This document shows positions 7,223 to 14,610 of a stretch of 64,000 nucleotides of DNA, piece by piece. Source of the stretch: JASLDZ01 sp965199975 (GTDB lineage: Bacteria; Pseudomonadota; Alphaproteobacteria; Caulobacterales; Caulobacteraceae); NCBI GenBank assembly GCA_965199975.1, contig OZ241340.1, positions 558,001-622,000 of the forward strand. Reading direction: 5' to 3'. Below the pieces are notes generated by a model, which saw nothing but the letters and a program-made list of their open reading frames with translations, was not told where the DNA came from and searched no databases. The number at the start of each line of letters is the position of its first letter. Positions within the stretch are counted from its first letter, which is position 1. A program made the position numbers and the translations under genes.

Positions 7223-7227
7223 CCGTT
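7203..7227 (+). promoter_or_regulatory. EcfG-type promoter (GGAAC-N16-CGTT) for the entericidin-like gene
   Basis: GGAAC (7203-7207) and CGTT (7224-7227) are separated by 16 bases. The site overlaps the last codons and stop of the kinase gene. The -10 element is 36 bases from the ATG at 7263, the same spacing as at the promoter ending at 4209. Confidence 0.75.
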
Positions 7228-7262
7228 TCGAAGCCTGGCAAAACCCCTGGAGTAACGAAATC

Positions 7263-7403
7263 ATGCGCAAGATGTTCGCCCTAGCGGCCGTCCTGGCCGC
7301 CGTCAGCGTCTCAGCCTGTCACACCATCGCCGGTGCCGGTCGCGACGTCAGCGCCACAGGCAACGCCGTCACCGACACCGCCCGCGACGCCACGCCTCAC
7401 TAG
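7263..7403 (+). CDS. Entericidin A/B-like small lipoprotein
   Basis: This 46-residue peptide begins MRKMFALAAVLAAVSVSACH, a signal sequence ending in a lipobox (VSAC, lipidated Cys at about 19). It continues TIAGAGRDVSATGNAVTDTA, the entericidin EcnA/B pattern. Such small envelope lipoproteins are regular members of alphaproteobacterial GSR regulons. GGAG lies about 11 bases before the ATG. It has its own EcfG promoter upstream and a clean terminator downstream, so it forms a monocistronic stress unit. Confidence 0.82.
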   Translation: MRKMFALAAVLAAVSVSACHTIAGAGRDVSATGNAVTDTARDATPH

Positions 7404-7451
7404 GTGGTGGTCCGTGGCGGCTTGCGCCGTCACGCATCGTGGATTTGAGAA

Positions 7452-7480
7452 GCCGTCCGCATTCATGCGGGCGGCTTTTT
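7452..7480 (+). terminator. Intrinsic terminator after the entericidin-like gene
   Basis: A 9-bp GC-rich stem with one G-T pair (7452-7460 with 7467-7475) closes a 6-base loop and is followed by five T residues (7476-7480). It lies 48 bases after the stop codon. Confidence 0.85.
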
Positions 7481-7537
7481 GACGTATCGCGCGTTTAGCG
7501 GGCGCGTGCCGGCCCCGTGGCGTAGCGCGGGGGCGAC

Positions 7538-9208
7538 ATGAGCACGGTTGCGGCGGCCGCAGGAACGCCCTCGATGGCGCGGGTGGTGGCGGCGTCGGCG
7601 GCCGGCACCGCCTTCGAGTGGTACGACTTCTTCGTCTTCGTGCCGCTGGCGACCATCATCGCTAAGCAGTTCTCCTCCGGCCTTTCGGATTCGGCGGCCT
7701 TCCTCTTCGCCCTCGGCTCCTTCGCGGTGGGTTTCGCGTTCCGCCCCGTAGGCGCGCTGGTTTTCGGCCGCATGGGCGACAGGATGGGGCGCAAGGGCGC
7801 CTTCCTGATCACCGTCAGCCTGATGGGCGGGGCCACCTTCTGCATCGGGCTCCTGCCCAGCTACAGACAGCTGACGGCGATCTCGCCCTCGCTGGGCTTC
7901 GTCTCGCCGCTGCTGTTCGTGGCGCTGCGCATGGCGCAAGGCATAGCGCTGGGCGGCGAGTACGGCGGCGCGGCGATTTACGTCGCCGAGCATGCATCGG
8001 CCGGCCGCCGCGGCCTGGCGACGAGCTTCATCCAGTGCTCGGCCGCGGTCGGCCTCTGCGCCGCCCTCCTGGTCACGCTCGCGGCGCGCGGCGCGCTCGG
8101 GGAGGCCGCCTTCGCCAACTGGGGGTGGCGCCTGCCCTTCCTGGCCTCGGCTGGCCTCCTGGCCGTCTCGCTGTGGATCCGCCTCAAGCTCACCGAGAGC
8201 CCGGCCTTCAGGCGCATGGAGGCGCAGGGGGGCCGCTCGGCGGCGCCCTTGCGCGAGGCCTTTGGGGAGTGGCGCAACCTCAAGCGCGTGCTGATCGCGC
8301 TGTTCTCGATGATGGTGGCGCAGGGGGCGGTCTGGTACTGCGCCTTCTTCTACGCCCAGGTGTTCGTCGAGCGGGTGATCAAGGTCGATCCCGCGCTGGT
8401 CAACCTCATCTTCGTGGCCATCGTGGTGGCCTCGGCCCCGCTCTACGTGCTGTTCGGCTGGCTGTCCGACAAGGTCGGGCGCAAGTGGGTGATGACGCTC
8501 GGCACGCTCCTGACCACAGCGGCCCTCTTCCCCGGCTTCCACCTCATCACCCAGCTCGCCAACCCGGCGCTGGCGCACGCGCAGATGACCACGCCGGTGG
8601 TCGTCGAGGCCGATCCGGCGCGCTGCTCGCTGCAGTTTGATCCCGTGGGCAAGGCGCAGTTCAGGACCGGCTGCGACATCGCCAAGAGCGTGCTGACCAA
8701 CGCCGGGGTCTCGTACCGCACCGTGGCCACACCCGCGGGCGCGCCGGTGCAGGTGCGGGTGGGCTCGACGGCGATCGCCTCGCCAGACGGCGCGATCCTG
8801 GGCAAGCGCGACCTCGCCAGGCTGAAGGCGGCGACCAGCGACCGGATCACCAACGCGCTGAAGGCGGCGGGCTATCCGGCTGCGGCTGACCCGAAGGCGA
8901 CCAACGCCTTGGGGGTGATCGGCGTGCTCCTGCTCTTCACCGTCGGCGCCTGCGCCCTGTACGGCCCGCAGGCGGCGTGCCTGGTGGAGCTGTTCCCCAC
9001 GCGGGTGCGCTACACGGCGCTGTCGCTGCCCTACCACATCGGCACGGGGTGGGTCGGCGGCTTCCTGCCGGCCACCGCCTACGCCATGGTCGTGGCCTCG
9101 GGCGATATCTACTTCGGCCTCTGGTATCCCGTGGTCGGCGGCGTGCTGGCGCTGGTGGTCTTCGTGCTGTTCCTGCCGGAGACGCGCGGGCGCGATCTGG
9201 ACGCCTGA
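7538..9208 (+). CDS. MFS transporter, metabolite:H+ symporter (MHS) family
   Basis: The 556-residue protein has the MHS N-terminus (GTAFEWYDFFVFVPLA), the MFS motif GRMGDRMGRK between helices 2 and 3, and the LGGEYGGAAIYVAEH segment. These match ProP/ShiA/KgtP-type carboxylate and betaine symporters of the inner membrane. About residues 345-455 form a large hydrophilic insertion with two Cys residues and KATSDRITNALKAAGYPA, placed between helices of the C-terminal half. Typical MHS proteins are 430-450 residues, so the extra length is this insertion. The substrate cannot be assigned. Its stop lies 18 bases from the convergent acs stop. Confidence 0.9.
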   Translation: MSTVAAAAGTPSMARVVAASAAGTAFEWYDFFVFVPLATIIAKQFSSGLSDSAAFLFALGSFAVGFAFRPVGALVFGRMGDRMGRKGAFLITVSLMGGATFCIGLLPSYRQLTAISPSLGFVSPLLFVALRMAQGIALGGEYGGAAIYVAEHASAGRRGLATSFIQCSAAVGLCAALLVTLAARGALGEAAFANWGWRLPFLASAGLLAVSLWIRLKLTESPAFRRMEAQGGRSAAPLREAFGEWRNLKRVLIALFSMMVAQGAVWYCAFFYAQVFVERVIKVDPALVNLIFVAIVVASAPLYVLFGWLSDKVGRKWVMTLGTLLTTAALFPGFHLITQLANPALAHAQMTTPVVVEADPARCSLQFDPVGKAQFRTGCDIAKSVLTNAGVSYRTVATPAGAPVQVRVGSTAIASPDGAILGKRDLARLKAATSDRITNALKAAGYPAAADPKATNALGVIGVLLLFTVGACALYGPQAACLVELFPTRVRYTALSLPYHIGTGWVGGFLPATAYAMVVASGDIYFGLWYPVVGGVLALVVFVLFLPETRGRDLDA

Positions 9209-9226
9209 TCACCCGTCGGTGCGCGT

Positions 9227-11116
9227 TCAGCCGACCCGGTTGGACACGAGCTCGTCCACCACCCCCGGTTCTGCCAAGGTCGAGGTGTCGCCCAGGTCAT
9301 CGGTCTCGCCGGCGGCGACCTTGCGCAGGATGCGGCGCATGATCTTGCCCGAGCGGGTCTTGGGCAGGCCCGGGGCCCACTGCAGGGCGTCGGGCGCGGC
9401 GAAGCGGCCGATCTCGGTGCGCACCGCCTGCATCAGGCGCTCTTTCAGCGCTTCCGACGCCGCCTGCCCGGCCTTGAGCGTGACGTAGGCGTAGATTCCC
9501 TGGCCCTTCAGGTCGTGGGGGAAGCCCACCACCGCCGCTTCGGCCACCGCGGGGTCCCCAACCAGCGCCGACTCCACCTCGGCGGTGCCGATGCGGTGGC
9601 CGGAGACGTTGATCACGTCGTCGGTGCGCCCGGTGATCCAGTAGTAGCCGTCCGCGTCGCGCCGGGCCCCGTCGCCGGTGGCGTACTTGCCGGGGAAGAG
9701 GGAGAAGTAGGTCTCCACGAAGCGCCGGGGGTCGCCGTACACGGTGCGCATCTGGCCCGGCCAGCTGTCGGCGATGACGAGGTTCCCCGCCGCTTCGCCC
9801 TCCAGCACGCGCCCCTCGTCGTCGAGCAGTTCGGGCTTCACGCCCGGCAGCGGCAAGGTGGCCGAGCCCGGCTTCTCCTCCACCACGCCGGCGACCGGCG
9901 AGATGAGGACGCCGCCCGTCTCGGTCTGCCACCAGGTGTCGACCACGGGCAGCCGGCCACGGCCCACCACCCGGTGGTACCAGCGCCAGGCCTCGGGGTT
10001 GATCGGCTCGCCCACGGTTCCCAGCACCCGCAGGCTGGATCGGTCGGTCGCCTCCACCGGGGCGTCGCCCTCGCGCATCAGGGCGCGGATGGCGGTGGGA
10101 GCGGTGTAGAAGACGGCCACCTTGTGCGCGTCGACGACGCGCCAGAAGCGGCTGGCGTCGGGATAGCTGGGCACGCCCTCGAAGATCAGCGTGGCCCCGC
10201 CGTTGGCCAGCGGGCCGTAGACCACATAGCTGTGGCCGGTGATCCAGCCCACGTCGGCGGTGCACCAGAACAGCTCGCCCGGCGTGTGCTGGAACACGAG
10301 CTCGTGGGTCCAGGCCGCCCAGAACAGGTAGCCGCCGGTGGTGTGCAGCACGCCCTTGGGCTTTCCGGTGGAGCCCGAGGTGTAGAGGATGAACAGCGGA
10401 TCCTCGGCGTTCATCGGCTCGGGCGCGCAATCGCCCGCCACCCGGGCGGCTTCGTCGGCGTACCACCGGTCGCGGCCGGCGGTCATCGCCGGCGCCGAGC
10501 CGCAGATGTCGAAGACGATCACCGCGCTGACGTCGGGGCAGGTCTCCAGCGCCGCATCCACATTGGGCTTGAGGGGCGTGAGCTTGCCGCCCCGTACGCC
10601 CGCATCCGCGGTGACCACCACGCGCGAGCCGCAGTCGCGGATGCGGCCCGCCAGGCTCTCGGGCGAGAAGCCGCCGAACACCACCGAATGCACCGCGCCG
10701 ATGCGGGCGCAGGCCAGCATGGTGACCGCCGCCTCGACCCGCATGGGCAGGTAGATCGTGACCCGGTCGCCCTTCCCCACGCCCGCGCGCTTGAGCACAT
10801 TGGCCATGCGGCACACGCGCCGGTGCAGCTCGCGGAAGCTGACGGCCTCGCCGTGGCCCGGCTCGTCGGCCTCGAACACGATGGCGGTCTCGTCGCCCCG
10901 TGTGGCCAGGTGGCGGTCGATGCAGTTGGCCGACACGTTCAGCACGCCGTCGGCGAACCAGCGGATGTGCACGTCGTCGGGCGCGAAGCTCGTGTCCTTC
11001 ACCTGGGTGAAGGGCGTCATCCAGTCGAGCCGCCGGGCCGCCTCGGCGAAGACGGCCTCGGGATCCTCGGCGGCGCGGCGGCGCAGGTCGGCGTAGGCGG
11101 CGGCGTCCAGGGTCAC
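9227..11116 (-). CDS. acs: Acetyl-CoA synthetase
   Basis: The 629-residue AMP-forming ligase activates acetate to acetyl-CoA through acetyl-adenylate. The adenylation signature YTSGSTGKPKG is clear (about residue 245), as are GWITGHSYVVYGPL, DTWWQTETGG and YWITGRTDDVINVSGHR. Near the C-terminus TRSGKIMRRILRK contains the catalytic Lys normally controlled by acetylation. Length and motif order match bacterial Acs. It is convergent with the MHS transporter; the two could share acetate or carboxylate use, but that is only inference. Confidence 0.96.
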   Translation of the reverse strand: MTLDAAAYADLRRRAAEDPEAVFAEAARRLDWMTPFTQVKDTSFAPDDVHIRWFADGVLNVSANCIDRHLATRGDETAIVFEADEPGHGEAVSFRELHRRVCRMANVLKRAGVGKGDRVTIYLPMRVEAAVTMLACARIGAVHSVVFGGFSPESLAGRIRDCGSRVVVTADAGVRGGKLTPLKPNVDAALETCPDVSAVIVFDICGSAPAMTAGRDRWYADEAARVAGDCAPEPMNAEDPLFILYTSGSTGKPKGVLHTTGGYLFWAAWTHELVFQHTPGELFWCTADVGWITGHSYVVYGPLANGGATLIFEGVPSYPDASRFWRVVDAHKVAVFYTAPTAIRALMREGDAPVEATDRSSLRVLGTVGEPINPEAWRWYHRVVGRGRLPVVDTWWQTETGGVLISPVAGVVEEKPGSATLPLPGVKPELLDDEGRVLEGEAAGNLVIADSWPGQMRTVYGDPRRFVETYFSLFPGKYATGDGARRDADGYYWITGRTDDVINVSGHRIGTAEVESALVGDPAVAEAAVVGFPHDLKGQGIYAYVTLKAGQAASEALKERLMQAVRTEIGRFAAPDALQWAPGLPKTRSGKIMRRILRKVAAGETDDLGDTSTLAEPGVVDELVSNRVG

Positions 11117-11253
11117 GGCGGCGTCCTCCGGGCGCGGCGGGCTTGCGCGCGCGACGGGAAGACCTTTACCGGGCGCGCCGCGGCGCGGGCAATCGATGCT
11201 TGGGCGCCGGCGCGCCGCCCGCTAGCGTGGGAGGCGTAACGGGAAGAGCGGGC

Positions 11254-12042
11254 ATGATCCGGGTCGGCATCGGCGGCTGGACGTTCGAGCCTTGGCGCGG
11301 CGTCTTCTTCCCCGAGGGCCTGGCCCACGCCAAGGAGCTGCACTACGCCAGCCGGCAGGTGACGGCCATCGAGGTCAACGGCACCTACTATTCGACCTTC
11401 AAGCCGCCCACCTTCGCCAAGTGGCGCGACGAGACGCCGGAAGGCTTCGTCTTCGCGATCAAGGCCAGCCGCTATTGCACCAACAGGAAGGTGCTGGCCG
11501 AGGCCGGCGAGTCGGTGGCGCGCTTCCTGGGCCAGGGGCTGGTGGAGCTGGGCGTGAAGCTGGGGCCTGTGCTGTGGCAGTTCATGCCCACCAAGCGCTT
11601 CGATCCGGACGACTTCGCCGCCTTCCTGGCGCTCTTGCCCGACGCGGTGGAGGGCGCGGCCCTGCGCCATGCCGTGGAGGTGCGCCATCCGAGCTTCGCC
11701 TGCGCCGAGTTCGTCGATCTCGCCCGCCGCTTCGGCGTGGCCGTCGTCTTCGCCGACGGCGATAAGCGCCCGGTGATCCCCGACCGCACGGCGCCGTTCG
11801 CCTACGCCCGGCTGATGGACGCTCATGAGGATATCCCTACCGGCTACGACGATGCGGCGCTGGACCGCTGGGCGGCCACGGCCCGCGCCTGGGAGGCCGG
11901 CCGAACGCCAGAGGGGGCGAGCCCAATCGCAGCCGCAGCCAAGACCGCTTCGGGCGGCGACGTGTTCGCGTTCATGATCAACGGGGCGAAGGTGCGCGCA
12001 CCCGCGGCCGCCCAGGCGTTGATCGCGCGGCTGGGCGGCTGA
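11254..12042 (+). CDS. DUF72 (YecE-like) protein
   Basis: The 262-residue protein starts MIRVGIGGWTFEPWRGVFFP, the typical DUF72 TIM-barrel opening (IGTSGW, W..FYP). Further family landmarks are EVNGTYYSTFKPPTF, WRDETPEGFVFAIKA, LWQFMPTKRFD, HAVEVRHPSF and, near the end, VFAFMINGAKV. I chose the ATG at 11254, preceded by GGAAGAG, because the family motif begins directly after it. The function of DUF72 proteins is not established. The gene is divergent from acs. Confidence 0.9.
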   Translation: MIRVGIGGWTFEPWRGVFFPEGLAHAKELHYASRQVTAIEVNGTYYSTFKPPTFAKWRDETPEGFVFAIKASRYCTNRKVLAEAGESVARFLGQGLVELGVKLGPVLWQFMPTKRFDPDDFAAFLALLPDAVEGAALRHAVEVRHPSFACAEFVDLARRFGVAVVFADGDKRPVIPDRTAPFAYARLMDAHEDIPTGYDDAALDRWAATARAWEAGRTPEGASPIAAAAKTASGGDVFAFMINGAKVRAPAAAQALIARLGG

Positions 12043-12049
12043 GGGCGCG

Positions 12050-12490
12050 TCACATGCGCTTGGCGGCGCCGTCGGGGCCGGCGGGCCAGCGTTCGACCAG
12101 GGCGTCGGCGTGGCGATCGTCGGTCTCCGCCTCGCTGACCGTGTAGACCTGAACCCGGTCAGGGTAGAAGGCGATGCGCCCGCGGATCGCCTCGGCCGCC
12201 GGGTAGGGCTCCATGTAGCTCCAGGCCACGTTCTCCTGCAGGTCGCCGTTGATCATCATGGAATAGAACACGCAGGGCCCCTTGTAAGGGCAAGTGTACT
12301 GCTTGTCGGTTTGCGACAGGAACCCGGTCTCGACGTCGGCGCGGGGGAAGTACTGCACGGGGTCATAGTCCGCCTCGCGCAAGATCACGCCGGCGGCGGT
12401 GTCGGCGATCACGTGATCGGCGAACCGGGCGCGCACCCTGTCTGGTGCATCGGTGAACACGAGGGGATGGTCGGGACCGGGCGTCTTCAT
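12050..12490 (-). CDS. DUF427 family protein
   Basis: With the ATG at 12490 the protein is 146 residues (MKTPGPDHPLVF...). It contains the DUF427 pattern: RVRARFADHVIADTAAGVILREADYDPVQYFPRADV, then TDKQYTCPYKG and the W.Y..PY..A..I.G.IAFYPDRV segment. GGAG lies about 8 bases before the start. The family is a small beta-rich domain of unknown function, often next to metabolic genes. It is convergent with the DUF72 gene (7 bases apart). Confidence 0.88.
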   Translation of the reverse strand: MKTPGPDHPLVFTDAPDRVRARFADHVIADTAAGVILREADYDPVQYFPRADVETGFLSQTDKQYTCPYKGPCVFYSMMINGDLQENVAWSYMEPYPAAEAIRGRIAFYPDRVQVYTVSEAETDDRHADALVERWPAGPDGAAKRM

Positions 12491-12654
12491 CGGGAGCGCT
12501 CCACGCGAGGTGAGTTCGGCCTCAACGCGCGGGGGGCGGGGGCGGGTCCGACGGCTGCGCTCGACGTGACGGCACGTCACCCTCCACCATCGCTCAAAAG
12601 AGGGTAGGGATTTTCGAAAGGCCGTCCGCCGCCAGTGATCCGAGCGCCCACCGC

Positions 12655-14592
12655 ATGAACATCGTCATCGTCGCCGGCGTGCTCATCACCTTGCTGACCT
12701 GCCTGCCCGTGCTGTGGCAGATGCGCGGCCACCCCCGCGGCATGTACGTGCTGTTCTTCGTGGAGATGTGGGAGCGTTTCGCCTTCTACGGCCTGCGCGC
12801 GCTGTTGATCCTGTACCTCACCAAGCACTTCCTGTTCAGCGACCATGCCGCGGGCGGTCAGCTCGGGGCCTACCTCAGCCTGGTCTACCTGCTGCCGCTG
12901 GTCGGTGGCGTGCTGGCGGACCGCTATCTGGGCACGCGCAAGGCGGTGGCCTTCGGGGCGCTCCTGCTGGTCTGCGGCCAGCTGACGATGGCGGTGCAGG
13001 GCAAGCCCGCCCACCAGGTGCTCGCCTACCAGGGCGCCCACTACGCCTTCACGCCCGAGGCCATCGGCCGGCCGTCCAAGCTGCAGCTCGGGGCGGGCGT
13101 GTACGACTATCGCGCGGCGCCTGACGGCGGACTGGCGATCGTGGGCCTGCCCGCCGGGGCGCCCCTGCCGTCGGTCCTGCCGAAGGGCTCGTTCCAGCTG
13201 TCGGTGGCGGGGCGCGACCCGCTCTACCTCAACTTCATGTACTTCGCCCTGGCCACGATCATCATGGGCATCGGCTTCCTCAAGGCCAACGTCTCATCGA
13301 TCGTGGGCCAGCTCTACAGCCGCCACGACCGCAGGCGCGACGCCGGCTTCACCCTCTATTACTTCGGCATCAACATGGGCTCGTTCTGGGCCTCGGTGCT
13401 GTGCGGCTACCTGGGCGAGACGGTGGGCTGGTGGGCGGGCTTCGGCCTCGGCGGGCTCGGCATGCTCGCGGGCTTCGTGGTCTTCGTGCTGGGCCGCGGC
13501 TGGCTGGAGGGGCGCGGCGAACCGCCGAACCCGCAACTCCTGGTCAAGCCGGTGCTGGGGCCGATCAATCGCGAGACGATCGTCTACGCCGGCGGCCTCG
13601 TCGGCATAGCCGCGGTGTTCGTGCTGGTGCGCCACAACGCGGCGGTGGGCTGGCTCCTGGCGGCGGGCTCGATCGCCATCCTGGTCTATGTGCTGCGCTT
13701 TCTCTCCCGCAACGCCGACCGGGTGGAGCGCCAGCGCATGATGCTGGCCATGACGCTGGTGATGGGCTCGGTGGTGTTCTGGACGCTGTTCGAGCAGGCG
13801 GCCAGTTCGCTGCAGCTGTTCGCCGACCGCAACGTCGACCTGCGGCTGATCTCGCGCCCGTTCGCCGTTCCGTTTCTGGGCTACGAGCTGTTCTTCGGCT
13901 CGCGCGACATGCTGGCCGCGGCGGGGGCCAATGCACGGCGCATATGGTTCGACATGGGCTTCACCTCGGCCCAGGCGCAGGCCTTCAACCCGGGCTTCGT
14001 GCTGATCTTCGCGCCGGTGTTCGCGGCGTTGTGGGACCGCCTGAGCCGGCGTGGCCTCGATCCCAACCCCATGATCAAGTTCGGCCTGGCGCTCGTTCAG
14101 GTGGGCGTGGCCTTCCTGCTGCTGGTGTGGAGCGCGCGCCATGCCGACGGGGTGTTCCGCACGCCGCTGCTGTTCCTGGCGGCTTCCTACTTCCTGCAGA
14201 GCACGGGCGAGCTGTGCCTCTCGCCTGTGGGCATGTCCCAGATCACCAAGCTGTCGCCGCCGGCGCTGGTCGCGACCATGATGGCGGTGTGGTTCCTGTC
14301 GATCTCCTGGGCCGAGTGGATCGGCGGCCTGATCGCCCAGCTCGCCGGAACCGAGACCATCGCGGGCCAGGTGCTCGACCCGGCGCGGGCGCTGGCCACT
14401 TCCGCCCACGTGTTCGGCGTGATCGGCCTGTTCGCGGCGGCGGTGGGCGTGGTGTTCCTGGCGCTGAGCCCGTGGCTCAGCCGCTGGGCGCACACGGCCG
14501 ACCTCGCCGAGCCGGCGCTCGCCGAAACGCCGGTCGACGGCGACCGCGAGGCGGTGGATCGCCGCGCGCTGGGAGCCGAAGGCGGCCTTTGA
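12655..14592 (+). CDS. POT/PTR family proton-dependent peptide transporter
   Basis: The 645-residue membrane protein carries the POT signature MYVLFFVEMWERFAFYGLRA (the ExxERFxY type, about residues 29-48), LVYLLPLVGGVLADRYLGTRK, and YFGINMGSFWASVLCGYLG. These mark proton-coupled uptake of di- and tripeptides across the inner membrane. Around residues 115-190 there is a mostly hydrophilic insertion between helices 3 and 5, which makes it longer than the usual 490-500 residues. The C-terminal tail is acidic. It starts at the ATG at 12655, with only a weak ribosome-binding site. Confidence 0.92.
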   Translation: MNIVIVAGVLITLLTCLPVLWQMRGHPRGMYVLFFVEMWERFAFYGLRALLILYLTKHFLFSDHAAGGQLGAYLSLVYLLPLVGGVLADRYLGTRKAVAFGALLLVCGQLTMAVQGKPAHQVLAYQGAHYAFTPEAIGRPSKLQLGAGVYDYRAAPDGGLAIVGLPAGAPLPSVLPKGSFQLSVAGRDPLYLNFMYFALATIIMGIGFLKANVSSIVGQLYSRHDRRRDAGFTLYYFGINMGSFWASVLCGYLGETVGWWAGFGLGGLGMLAGFVVFVLGRGWLEGRGEPPNPQLLVKPVLGPINRETIVYAGGLVGIAAVFVLVRHNAAVGWLLAAGSIAILVYVLRFLSRNADRVERQRMMLAMTLVMGSVVFWTLFEQAASSLQLFADRNVDLRLISRPFAVPFLGYELFFGSRDMLAAAGANARRIWFDMGFTSAQAQAFNPGFVLIFAPVFAALWDRLSRRGLDPNPMIKFGLALVQVGVAFLLLVWSARHADGVFRTPLLFLAASYFLQSTGELCLSPVGMSQITKLSPPALVATMMAVWFLSISWAEWIGGLIAQLAGTETIAGQVLDPARALATSAHVFGVIGLFAAAVGVVFLALSPWLSRWAHTADLAEPALAETPVDGDREAVDRRALGAEGGL

Positions 14593-14610
14593 ACGCGGGC
14601 CGCCGCCCTC

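Noticed and set aside
9515..11239. A 574-codon open frame on the plus strand opposite acs
   Set aside because: It is an antisense shadow of acs. GC-rich third positions keep complementary frames open, its translation shows no family motif, and acs itself is unmistakable.
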